Source of the DNA: Parietaria judaica
Lineage: Eukaryota; Streptophyta; Magnoliopsida; Rosales; Urticaceae
Direction of reading: 5' to 3'
Assembly: GCA_954871525.1 (NCBI GenBank)
Contig: OX940868.1
Span: 9,228,056 to 9,292,055, forward strand
DNA: 64,000 bases
In this document: positions 34,983-45,469 of the stretch, piece after piece
Numbering within the stretch: the first letter of the stretch is position 1
Layout of the letters: each line of letters starts with the position of its first letter
Position numbers and translations under genes: made by a program
Notes under the pieces: model-generated
The model's database searches: none
What the model was told of the DNA's origin: nothing
What the model saw: the letters and a program-made list of their open reading frames with translations, nothing else

Positions 34983-35449
34983 AGTGTAATAGCAAGTATT
35001 CCTAGACCCATGACCAACAACAACAAACCAAATCATCAAATTAATTATAAACCCAACAACAAACCATAACAAGAATCAACAAGAACAAAAAAGCAACAAT
35101 AAATTCATTAACCCACTAAGGGATATTCTCCATATCATCAAAATATCATCTCACAAACTATAAACATTACTATTTTAACACAAAAATACATGAAAAATGT
35201 AATATGAATTTAGGGCTCGCATTCTAACCATGTTCAAGAGAGTAGACTAGTTGGTGGCTCGGATTCTCCTCCCAGCGACGGTGACGGCAACGGCGGCGGC
35301 GGCGGGGATGGCGACAGCAGCGTCTAGAGAAAGAGAGAGAAGGAGGGTAAAGAGGATGAGAGATAGAGAGAAGAGAACTAAAGTGAGAAGTGAAGAAAAA
35401 AAGGAGGGAAAGGCTGAAATGAGAGAGAAAAATGGAGGGAATCTGATTA

Positions 35450-36200
35450 AAGGTGAAAAGAAATCGAAAATTCGGGATTTTGACGACACAAAACAATATA
35501 CGTCGTGCAGAAGCCCGACTCTCGCCGCGGCGAATATAATATTTGCCGCGGCGCGGGGTACATAAAATCCAACCCGTGGCTACGGGTTACTTTGGTGCAG
35601 AACCCGCCGCGGCGTGTTGTTGTTAGCCGCGGCGAGTAATGTTCTGACGACACATATATGTGTCGTCGAACAAATTAGCCGCGGCAAGTTAATATTTTTC
35701 CGCGGCGCGGGATACATAAAATCCAACCCGTGGCTACGGGTTACTTTGGTGCAGAACCCGCCGTGGCGTGTTGTTGTTAGCCACGGCGAGTAATGTTCTG
35801 ACGACACATATATGTGTCGTCGAACAGATTAGCCGCGGCAAGTTAATATTTGCCGCGGCGCGGGATACATAAAATCCAACCCGTGGCTACGGGTTACTTT
35901 GGTGCAGAACCCGCCGTGGCGTGTTGTTGTTAGCCGCGGCGAGTAATATTCTGACGATACATATATGTGTCGTCGAACATATTAGTCGCGGCAAGTTAAT
36001 ATTTGCCGCGGTGTGGGATACATAAAATCCAACCCGTGGCTACGGGTTACTTTGGTGCAGAACCCGCCGCGGCGTGTTGTTGTTAGCCGCGGCGAGTGTT
36101 GTTCTGACGACCCATTTATGTGTCGTTGAACAACCTAGCCGCGGCGATCCAATATTTGCTGCGGCGGGTAGTGCTTCAAATCCATGACGCGCCGTGGCTT
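35450..36200. repeat. Internal CCGCGG-rich array with 153-bp tandem units
   Basis: About four tandem copies of a ~153-bp unit; the landmark CATAAAATCCAACCCGTGGC recurs at 35,561, 35,715, 35,868 and 36,021. Each unit contains CCGCGG motifs and a palindrome-like block, perfect in the copies near 35,646 and 35,802 (ACGACACATATATGTGTCGT). The same motifs make up the element's subterminal regions, yet this array lies about 4 kb inside, between the Transposase_24/ULP1 unit and the 3' side of the transposase unit. Confidence 0.9.
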
Positions 36201-36273
36201 AAAACCATATTCTATATTTGTAACCATATTCCATATTTTTTGGTTCGCTTAAGTTGATAACACCAACTAATGC

Positions 36274-36330
36274 ATTTAGGGTTTATTGTTTAGGGTTTAG
36301 GGTTGAGGGTTTAGGGTTTAGGGTTAGGGT
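36274..36330 (+). repeat. Interstitial telomere-type repeat (TTTAGGG)n
   Basis: About seven imperfect TTTAGGG units, the Arabidopsis-type plant telomere repeat, inside the CACTA element between the internal array and the transposase 3' end. It may be a telobox cluster acting as promoter or 3' element, or a patch inserted at a break. Confidence 0.88.
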
Positions 36331-36606
36331 AGCCAACTTATTATTAAATTCATATATTACTAATCATGGTATAAATTCTTATTATTATAATATTATCGAG
36401 AAATGTGTTTTCACATTTAATATTAAAAAGCTTAAATGTGTTTTCACATTTAATATCGAGAATTGATGATATCAATAATTATATCGAGCATTAAAAAAAT
36501 TAAAAAATGTCTCACATTATAACTAAATCACATTAAGAAATTATATTATGAAATAATAACAAATGTTTAAACATAAAATAAGTACTCATAAAAACTTATT
36601 ATTATT

Positions 36607-39600
36607 TTATTCAATTTCTGTTGACGGGATATCTAGACGTCGCAACTTGGAAACGTCATCATCATCAAAGTTCTCAACCTCATCAATGCTCGGTAGCTTC
36701 TTCGAAAATGGTGCGATGGTTGTGATGTCTACGGCTTCTTCGTCGAAATATTCATCTACGTTTTTCGCCTTCACATGCACGACGAGAGATAATTCTGGAT
36801 CAATCGGGTCCGAGACATAAAACACTTGATTTGCTTGGGATGCCATTATAAATGAATCGTTAGCGTAGCCCACTCGTCTAAAGTCAACCACTGTAACTCC
36901 GTCATCGTCGACTTTTACGTAGTTGTTGTCCACCCATTTGCACTTAAACAATGCAACTCGCGAACCACAATAATCCAGCTCCCAAATATCTTCTACATAG
37001 CCGTAGTAGCTCATAATAGCTTGTACTGGATTCTTATCCTTGGCCGACGCAACATGCATTCCTTCCGCAAATAATGTAACACCACTGTTTTGCACGGGGT
37101 GTTTTTCGTCTCTTTCCCTTGTGTAAAACGTGTACCCGTTAACGTACCACGATGTGTACCTGATTATTACTTGTGAAGGGCCACCAGAGATCTTCAATAG
37201 GGACTCATCATAATACTTTCTTCTTGGATATAAATATCCATCGAACCACTTTGGAAACGTACGGTTGTGCTCTTCTTGTAGCCATTTTTCTTTTTGTTGA
37301 CTTTTTTGGATAAATACGCCTCAACTCATTCACATGCACATCAATAAAGGGCTCCATACCGGGTGAATTGTGCAATACATATAGAACGGCTTGCTCCAAT
37401 TCTTTTCGGTTGACAGTTGAAGGATTTCCTGCGCATTAAAACATCATACTTATTATTAATTATAAATGAAATTATAATATATCAAATTATTACCTGAGGA
37501 TAAGCCTTTTGATTCCGCAACGGCGAGTTTAGGCACCCCAATTGGCGGAGCGTTCGCGCAATGCTCATCACAAAACTCAACCGACTCCTCCGCCATATAA
37601 CACTCGACAATCCTCCCTTCTGGCCGATTGTAATTCTTCCCATACCCTTTCAAGACTTTCATATATCGCTCAATTGGATACATTCACCGTAAAAATATAG
37701 GTCCACAAAACTTCACTTCGCGTACTAAATGAACAGTTAAGTGAATCATGATGTCGAAAAATGAGGGTGGAAAGAACGTCTCGAGCATGCATAGGGTTTT
37801 AACCAAGTCCGCCTGTATTTCGTCGAGTTCCAATATCTTAAGTGTTTTGGCACAAATTTTGTTGAAAAACTCACAAAACTTGGAAATGGCATATCGAACT
37901 TCCTTTGACAAAAAACCTCGCAAAGCAAGAGGAAGTATTTGTTGAAGCAACATATGACAATCGTGAGTCTTCATTCCGATAAGTCTCAAATCCTTCATAG
38001 ATACAAACCTCTTGTAGTTTGACGAATGACCTTCGGGAACTTTTACGGCCGCAAGCCATTCACAAAACTTCCTTCGTTCCGCTCGAGATAACGTGTGCAC
38101 AGCCGGTGGTAAAAATGTCTTTTTTCCTTGAGTCTCGGGATGCAAATTCGGTCTTATACCCAATTCAACGAGATCTTCTCGAGCTTTCTTCCCTTCCTTT
38201 GTTTTATTTGGATCATCAAGCAAAGTACCGACAATTGCCTCACATACATTTTTTTCAATGTGCATAACGTCCAAACAATGACGAACATAATGCGACTTCC
38301 AGTACGGGAGTTCATATAAAATTGATACTTTCTTGAATGGTCTATCTTCATACGACTTTTTCTTACCCCTAATTTTTATTTTTCCGAGCACCGGATAAGT
38401 CTCTTCGCAAATCAACTTATAGACATCTTCGCCATTTAAAACTCTTGGAGGTCTTCGAAATTCTTGATGTCCATTAAACTTCTTCGCATTCTTCCTGTAC
38501 GGGTGATTTAACGGTAAAAATCTCCGATGATCTAGAAAAACTGTCTTCTTCCCATGCTTCAACCGGGTCGAACATGTATCTTTTATGCAAACAGGACAAC
38601 CAATTTTGTATTTAACTGAGTAACCTGACAAGTTCCCGTACGCCGGGAAGTCGTTGATTGTCCACATTAGCATTGCTTTCAATATGAACTCTTCTTGACG
38701 GTGCGCATCCATGATCGTCATTCCTTCCTCCCACATAATCTTCAAATCGTCGATCAATGGTGCCAAGTAGACATCAATGTCATTTCCCGGTTGGCTTGGT
38801 CCCGAGATTAAAAGTGTCAACATTAAGAACTTACTCTTCATACACAATTTCGGAGGGAGGTTGTAGTTGATGAGTATTACTGGCCAAACACTATATCGAC
38901 TACTCATGTTACCAAATGGATTCATCCCATCGGTGGCCAAACCGAGACGCAAATTCCTGTGATCTGCGCTGAATTCCGGATGATGGGCGTCAAACGATTT
39001 CCACTGTGCAGCATCAACGGGGTGTCTTATAACGCCATCCTTACTGCGGTTTTTTTAGTGCCAAATCATGTTCTTTGCGTGAGTGGGGTTGTTAAACATG
39101 CGTTTAAAGCGCGTCAACGGGGGGATGTACCATAATACTTTTTGCGGAACCCCTTTCACACCGTCGTGAGGCTTCTTCCCTATCTTCCACCTTGACTCAC
39201 CGCACACCGGACATTCCATTAAACATTCATGCTCATTCCTATACAATATGAAATCCTTAGGACATGCATGAAGCTTATCGAACTTAAGACCTAACAACCC
39301 CAACGTCTTCTTTGCGTCATACATGGATAATGGCACTCTATTTCCCTCCGGAAGCACATCCCGAAGAGCTTCCAACAACAGCGTAAAGCTAGTATTTGAC
39401 CAAGCTCCTGCCGCCTTCAAATGAAATAAAGTCACCAAGAACCCTATTTTCGAACGCTTACACCCATCTAACAAAGGAGCTTCAAAATCACCCACCATCG
39501 ACTCAAATAATTCCGGTTGTCCCACATAATCCTCTTCGGCGCGATTCAACATACCATTCACATCATCCTCTTCGACGTCTAGTTCGTGTACATAATCATC

Positions 39601-39848
39601 GACTCTTCTACCACGAATTTTTTCCCCGGAAAGTACCAATGATCATATGAACTCATTATACCAAACGCAAATAAATGCGATTCGACATCCTTCATCGGTT
39701 TTGAAACTAAATTTCCACATATAAGACAAGGACACCGAATCAATTCTCCTTTTCTACAATTTAATGTAACAACATCCAAAAACTCTTGAACACCTTGTCG
39801 GTAAGCATCGCTCAATCTATTTTCCTTCATCCATTCTCTAGAAGCCAT
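36607..39848 (-). pseudogene. CACTA transposase (tnp2 / Transposase_21), broken
   Basis: From the N-terminus: Transposase-associated domain (39,848-39,600; MASREWMKENR, with CPCLICGN), then tnp2 catalytic domain (about 39,400-38,050; ATDGMNPFGNMSSRYSVWP and YVRHCLDVMHIEKNVCEAIV), DUF4218 (about 37,970-37,500; CGPIFLR, MYPIERYMKVLKGY) and DUF4216 (37,200-36,800; RVALFKCKWVDNNYVKV). It is interrupted by a frame change near 39,630, a stop at 39,055-39,057, a stop at 37,684-37,686 where the family normally has Trp, and another frame change near 37,300. An intron of about 60 bp around 37,430-37,490 is likely genuine. The enzyme would bind the termini and cut and paste the element; as written it cannot be made full-length. 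Confidence 0.9.
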
Positions 39849-40039
39849 AATGCAAATCTACTTAACAAGATCCGGAATTTTGAAAAATAATACCTTTCCT
39901 TCCCGTAGACAAACCGCGAAAACAAAGTTTAAATCCTTCAACCAAGTCGCCTAAGTTGACTAAGTGCGAAGTGGATAGAGTATGACGAGAGTATAAAGAA
40001 AAAAGTAGGGAAAATAATAATAGGTTCGTATTTTAAAAC

Positions 40040-40290
40040 TCAGATCTGCGGCATACGCCGCGGCAAGGTATTATTAGCCGCGGCGGATCCTATCCAACGA
40101 CACAAATAAATGTCGTCGTATAACCAGCCGCGGCGATTTATACTTCGCCGCGGCTAAACCTATTTCAAAATATTACAGAGGCTACGGGTTGATTTTTAGA
40201 CAGGTTTAGCCGCGGCATATTATTATTTTCCGCGGCTAATATGACTTTCGACGACATTTTTTTGTGTCGTTGAATTTTTATTGGGAGAAA
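40040..40290. repeat. Internal CCGCGG-rich block upstream of the transposase
   Basis: Repeated CCGCGGC motifs and CGACGACA.../TGTCGTTG words matching the subterminal regions, situated just before the 5' side of the transposase unit and behind the mobile-domain-like gene. Confidence 0.8.
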
Positions 40291-40597
40291 TTATTTCAAA
40301 ATTTTAATTATTGTATTTTACTGTATTTAAGTAAATAAATAAACATAGTAATTAAATTATTTTTTCAATTTTTATTTCGAAAATGAAATACATTTAAATA
40401 ATTAAGTAAATATGGAAAATAATTAAACATAATTTTAGAAAAGTAATAAACTATAAATTATAAATTATAAAAACCAAATTCAACAAATACTTATTAAACT
40501 GTAAATTGTTCAACAACGTAAACAAAATAACAAGATAATTAACAATTGTTCAAAAATAAAGAAAAATAAACAAAATAACAAGATAATTAAAAATTGT

Positions 40598-41873
40598 TCA
40601 CACATCTTCGTCCATCCTGTCTTGACCGCCACCTTCGTTCGTTCCGCCGCGTGCATTGCCGGAGCCGCCTGCCTCTCCGGGAAAGGGATAATAGTCGGGA
40701 TATCCTGCCGGCCAGACCGGAGCTGGATACGGATTTGGTGGCTGGAAGTTCGGATCTTGAGCCATCCGGTAGCTACGGTCGTAACTCATGAACTCGTACA
40801 TCGCTCGCTGACTATGAGCTATATACGCCCTCATGGGAATGTCGTCGTACGTATACTCCAGATCTGGTTGGGCGGGTTGAATCACAAGATGTTGGAGTCT
40901 ACGTGATGCGTGAATCACCGATGGATGCAATGTCCGTATCCAAGCGTCGTCGAAGTCACCTCCTTTGGCAAACTGGAGATCCAGAGGTTTAATCTCGACC
41001 TAAACAATCAAATTCAATATTCAAAGTAAGTATAAAAAATATAACAACATACAAATTAATCAAATACATGCATAAAACATACCCCGGCATTAATGCAAAG
41101 ACCGGAAATGAGAAACGGGAATCCCAATGCGCTCTTCCCAGTGGTGTAGATGACCTTGTTCATGTGGTGCAGAATCTCTCGACCGACATCGATGTTCAAC
41201 CCTTTTGCGCAGGCGTAGATAAGCTTCAGAAAATCGAACTGAAGCTCCGTGAAGTGAAGATGCGGGTAAATATGGAAACCGACAAAGTACATCCAAATTT
41301 TCTCGATCACAGACAGCTGACTCTTTTCAAGACGAGACTCCCCATCTCTTGAATGCCATTGCACACCAGGCTGCGCAATGACCGCCTCCATGTCGTCGTA
41401 AAAGGCCTTGTCCAATTCCATCCCCGGACCTGGTAATGATTGTGTTGATCCTCCTCTACAGTCAGATTGGGAGTGCCAAAGTACAAATTTATGGTCTCCG
41501 AAGTGACGGGAACGCGTACATTTCGAACCCAGACAAACCCATCCTTGATTGTGTCGGGAAGGGCCGCGTAGAACTCGAGGACAATGCTATGATACGCCAC
41601 GTTCACAGGCTCGATCATGAACTCCCGCCAACCCCTTCGTTGATAGTTGGCGTTGACGAGGTCATTCACCGCATTTGATACGAGCGGCAATTCTGTGAAC
41701 CCACGCTCGGAGCACAGTTTCCGCGTGCATATCTGCTTGTAGCGGGTCTTAAAAGCATTCTCCGGCGGCGGCGGCGGTGGAGGCTCTGGGACCGTTTCTT
41801 GGACTTCGTCTTCTGGGTCGTGCCAATTCTTGCCCCGTTTCGCCGTTACTTTCCGTCTCAATTTCGGGGCCAT
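40598..41873 (-). pseudogene. Plant mobile-domain-like gene inside the CACTA element (Transposase_32 / PF20167-like)
   Basis: Starts at 41,873 (MAPKLRRKVTAKRGKNW) with a basic region and a run of eight prolines. It continues with ERGFTELPLVSNAVNDLVN, RGWREFMIEPVNVAYHSIV and VRNVRVPVTSETINLYFGTP, the pattern of the "putative plant transposon protein" domain. The 3' part ILHHMNKVIYTTGKSALGFPFLISGLCIN agrees with the same family. A 1-nt frame change near 41,430 separates the two parts. A likely intron spans 41,092-41,000 (GTATGT...TTTAG), and the last exon ends in a Gly/Pro/Tyr-rich low-complexity tail at 40,598. The role of this domain in transposons is unknown; it is related to plant mobile domains. 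Confidence 0.72.
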
Positions 41874-42389
41874 TGTATCTGAAAATAAAAATAAAAATAG
41901 AAGAAGCATATATTCACAATTCCAATTCCAATCAAAACCTAATTTAATCACAATTTTGGAAACCCCAATTCACAATTCCAATTCACAATTCCAAAACCTA
42001 AATAAAATCACAATATCAAACCCTAAACTAATCACAATTCAAATATTATTTTCGAACTAAATTCCTAAATCAATCACAAAATCAAAACCCTAGAAATCTA
42101 ATTCCTAAATCAATCACAAACTCAAAACTTTAAATTCATCTATTAAATTGAAGAAAAAAAATCATACCTTAATGCTTTGGGCGACGGCGAGCGACGGAAA
42201 AACACGGCGGGAGACGACAAGCGACGGCAAAGTACGGCGAGAGGAGAGACGGCGTACGATGGCAAACTACGGCAGCTAGGGTTCGAAAATGGTCAGGGCG
42301 GAGGCGAGAGCGAGAGAGAGAGAGAGAGAGACAGAGGGGTGCAGTGCAGACGGCTAGGGTTCGTGAGGGAATGCGAAACACTTAAAACA

Positions 42390-42693
42390 CGATAATACAC
42401 CGCGGCGAACTTATAATAGCCGCGGCTAATTATTCCAACGACATATTTTAGTGTCGTTGTCGTTTGCTGTTCCGACGACAGAGAAATTTGTGTCGTCGGA
42501 TCACAATTAGCCGCGGCAAATTAGTATACGACTTATTTTTTACGACATATAAAAATTTCCGTCGTCAGAAGTGTATTTTTTTAAAAATTCGACGACGGAT
42601 TTTTACTTCTGTCGTCGGATTTCGACTTCCAAGGACGCTTTTTTTTCTTCCGTATTCGAATCTCCGTAGTATAATAACATATTTGTAGTAGTG
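42390..42693. repeat. Right subterminal repeat region of the CACTA element
   Basis: CCGCGGC motifs at 42,401-42,430, then multiple GTCGTCGGA or TCCGACGAC words up to the terminal TATTTGTAGTAGTG. Mirrors the left end. Confidence 0.85.
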
Positions 42694-42696
42694 AGA

Positions 42697-43976
42697 AATT
42701 AATGAAATAAAAGTCCAATGAAAATGAAAAAAAAAAAAGAAAAAGATCATGACGTATAATATTTAAGTTTGCCGTGGTTTCGCCCATGAAAACAGAGTAG
42801 GACGCAATACAAATCAGGGTATGCACGGTCTGCACATTAGATTCAAATAAAATAAAATTTAAGATTTTGTCTCCCCAACTTTTCGCTTTTGGTTGTGGAT
42901 GTTCGTTCGCTGGCGATTGCCTCGATGCTCATCCGCTTGTGTTGTGACTGCCTCGTGCTCTTGCCCCTTCCCCTCTAGATCGTGCTCTCTGCCTCTCTTG
43001 CACTTTCTTGGTCGACTTCCGCGCTTTTTTGCGCTCTCCTTGGCCGGCTGTCTCGCTCTCGCACTTGCGCACTGAGTCGACGCTGCGGGTAAAAGGTACA
43101 AAGTTTTTCAGTTGTGCCGATACGACAATATCATTTTTCAATTGAAGATTCAATGTTTCACGACTGGTCTGTAGAACACAATTCTTTGAAACAAACACGA
43201 ATACTTTATATTAAGATCACTTTAAAAGAATTCATAAGACCAAATGTTTAATACTTACACTACAAGATTGTTGAGGTATAATTTCGTCCACATCAATTTG
43301 CATTGAATCCATCTATGTTGTTTATAAATTTGGGTTTTGATTAAAGAAGCCCAATACCAATAAAAGGCCGATTGATTAAGTCAAAGGGACAGTTCAAGAG
43401 AAGTTAGAGGAATTGCTCACACCAAAGACAAGTGACAACGAGAGTGTACCCATCAACATAGCCTCATCGATGAAGCCTCATCGACGAAACTTCATCGCTG
43501 AAGAGGACCAGAAGGAGAAAGAAGGAGAAAGGAACTAGGGATGTAAGATAAGTGACAAAGTTCAATTATGCAACGACACTGGCAAGCAGACGACGAGGAT
43601 GAAGACACGTGGAGCGATCAGTGCAACGTGAGTGGCGCCACAAGGCTGATGACGACAATTACAACCATGAATGGTGCATTGTAATTAAGACAATTATGAG
43701 AGAGTTAAAACGCATTTTATAGCTGATCATTTATGAAATACGATGATCCTTGATAGGAAATACAACATCCTCATACCGAAATTCTCGAGCATTTTACTTT
43801 TTTCAAACCCATTTTTCATCAACGCGATTTAGTTTTAACGGAAAGACCCGAGCTGTGAGGCAACTTAAAAACAGAACAAGTGAACAACACCAATCGTGAC
43901 TCCGTGATTGCGGAGGTGATTTTTCACCTCAACAAAGATCACTCTATGACTCTTTCTTGGACCTTTTTACGAGTTG
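42697..43976. other. Intergenic, no gene recognised
   Basis: Includes a GC-richer stretch at 42,890-43,080 whose open frames on both strands have no recognisable domains, and a short degenerate repeat of CTCATCG(A/C)(T/C)GAA near 43,460-43,505. Possibly old transposon debris. Confidence 0.5.
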
Positions 43977-43981
43977 TTAAT

Positions 43982-44266
43982 TGATGCGGTGGAACAATAG
44001 CATGCACGTGTTATTTTATTTGCTTTAGTTATATGGCTTTTTTTTTATTTTGCTTGCTGATTTTCATTGTTTATTTTATTTGGCTATTTCGTCTTATTAG
44101 ATAGATTAGTTTCGCACTTTATTAGCAAGTAGTTAGGTTTAAAACTTCATCTATTTAGTCGACGAAACAGAGCAGCATATTATTATTATTGATTTGAATA
44201 AATAAAACTCAGAGCTTTATTGCTTGAATATTTGCGTTCTCTCGTTCCTATATTCACCCTACATCA
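43982..44266 (+). repeat. 5' LTR of the gypsy element
   Basis: Starts TGATGCGGTGGAACAATAGC and ends ACCCTACATCA. Contains AATAAATAAAA near 44,200. Confidence 0.95.
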
Positions 44267-44268
44267 GT

Positions 44269-44280
44269 TGGTATCAGAGC
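44269..44280 (+). other. Primer binding site (tRNA-iMet)
   Basis: TGGTATCAGAGC two bases after the 5' LTR. Confidence 0.9.
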
Positions 44281-44305
44281 CTTCCCGATCGCCACCACTA
44301 TTGCT

Positions 44306-45469
44306 ATGGCGCACCATGGGCGACGTGGAGGATTGCCCGATCGTGATGCTAATCTGGGAGGTGTTTATAGACGCGAAGAATTCGCCGGATTTCGTCAACA
44401 ATTGGAGGCCCTAACCCGCTCCGTCGAAGCGCTTATGCAACAGCGACCCGAAGCGCAGCCGGTCCCCCTTGACGAGCCCGACCATGACGACGATAACCCT
44501 TTCGCACCAGATGTCGCTCCACAGCCCCCAGTACGTCCGCACACAGGAGATATTGATGGTGATACGCGTTGGGAATCGGCGTTCAAGATGGAGATCCCGG
44601 AATTTCACGGCAATGTCAACGCCGAGGAATTCCTCGACTGGCTCACATCGGTCGATGAAGTCTTGGACTTCAAAGCGGTCCCCAAAAACCGACGAGCATC
44701 ACTCGTCACCACGCGTTTCCGTGGCCGCGCAGCTGCATGGTGGACACAATTAAAGACGCAACGCGCTAGGGCAGGTAAGCTGAAAATTTCAGATTGGGAA
44801 AAAATGAAAAAACATATGCGCACCGCGTTCTTTCCATACAATTATACGCGCACACTTTATCAAAGTTTGCAGAATCTTCGCCAAGGCACTCGGTCGGTGA
44901 CCGACTATTCGACTGATTTTTTTATGCTATTGGCTCGGAACGACATCGCTGAGACGGTGGACCAAACTGTCTCTCGTTACATCGGAGGTCTACGGGTCCC
45001 TATTCAAGATGTGTTAAACATGTTCGACCCGATCACAGTTTCCGAGGCTCATCAGCGCGCTCTCGCCATCGAGAAACAACAATCTCGCCGTCCATACAAC
45101 GTGGCTTCAACGAGCGCACAACAGCCCCGAGCAGCTCCTACAGCTCCTTCACGCTCACAGATTGCGCCCGTACAGCCACTCCCCGGCATAAACGCAGCCC
45201 AGCCCCCAGCCGAAGGTGGTGGTATTCGTTGTTTTAGTTGTGGCGAACCGGGCCACCGTTGTAATAATTGCCCAAAAAATCAGCGCCGTGGTTTACTAGC
45301 CGAGGACACACTTGAACTCTTCGGCGACCCCGTTTATGACGACGATGTTGAAGAACCCGAAGATGTCATTGAGGTTGCGGGTGACACGGGTCATGCACTT
45401 GTTATTCGCCGGAATTTTCTAACTCCAGCAAGTCGAGACGATGGTTGGTTACGCAACACAATTTTTTAA
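44306..45469 (+). CDS. Gypsy gag (truncated by a stop before protease)
   Basis: 387 codons from MAHHGRRGGLPD. The central retrotransposon gag domain is visible as WESAFKMEIPEFHG, RGRAAAWWTQLK and YNYTRTLYQSLQNLRQGTRS. A good CCHC zinc knuckle is present (CFSCGEPGHRCNNCP, spacing C-X2-C-X4-H-X4-C) near residue 310. The frame ends at a TAA at 45,467-45,469; directly after it, in the same frame, the protease motif VVIDSGS follows, so the stop is probably a nonsense mutation in a gag-pol frame rather than a natural end. Confidence 0.85.
   Translation: MAHHGRRGGLPDRDANLGGVYRREEFAGFRQQLEALTRSVEALMQQRPEAQPVPLDEPDHDDDNPFAPDVAPQPPVRPHTGDIDGDTRWESAFKMEIPEFHGNVNAEEFLDWLTSVDEVLDFKAVPKNRRASLVTTRFRGRAAAWWTQLKTQRARAGKLKISDWEKMKKHMRTAFFPYNYTRTLYQSLQNLRQGTRSVTDYSTDFFMLLARNDIAETVDQTVSRYIGGLRVPIQDVLNMFDPITVSEAHQRALAIEKQQSRRPYNVASTSAQQPRAAPTAPSRSQIAPVQPLPGINAAQPPAEGGGIRCFSCGEPGHRCNNCPKNQRRGLLAEDTLELFGDPVYDDDVEEPEDVIEVAGDTGHALVIRRNFLTPASRDDGWLRNTIF

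Larger units (their letters stand above)
31481..42693 (-). mobile_element. CACTA (En/Spm-type) DNA transposon, 11.2 kb, three coding units
   Basis: It starts CACTACTACAAATA and ends TATTTGTAGTAGTG, perfect 14-bp inverted termini of the CACTA superfamily. A 3-bp target duplication AGA is present at 31,478-31,480 and 42,694-42,696. All coding units are on the minus strand: a plant-mobile-domain-like gene (41,873-40,598), a tnp2-type transposase (39,848-36,607) and a Transposase_24 plus ULP1 gene (34,982-32,259). Motif-rich arrays (CCGCGGC; ACGACAC/GTGTCGT) occupy both ends and also separate the units (40,040-40,290 and 35,450-36,200). Intact termini with broken transposase frames suggest that it moved recently in evolutionary terms, then decayed or was mobilised in trans. 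Confidence 0.93.

Noticed and set aside
35224..35565. Overlapping frames on both strands next to the internal CACTA array
   Set aside because: Low-complexity GA/CT-rich sequence, probably a leader or promoter of an element gene; no domain.
42859..43198. Arg/Lys-rich minus-strand frames
   Set aside because: No domain recognised, overlapping frames on both strands, probably transposon debris.
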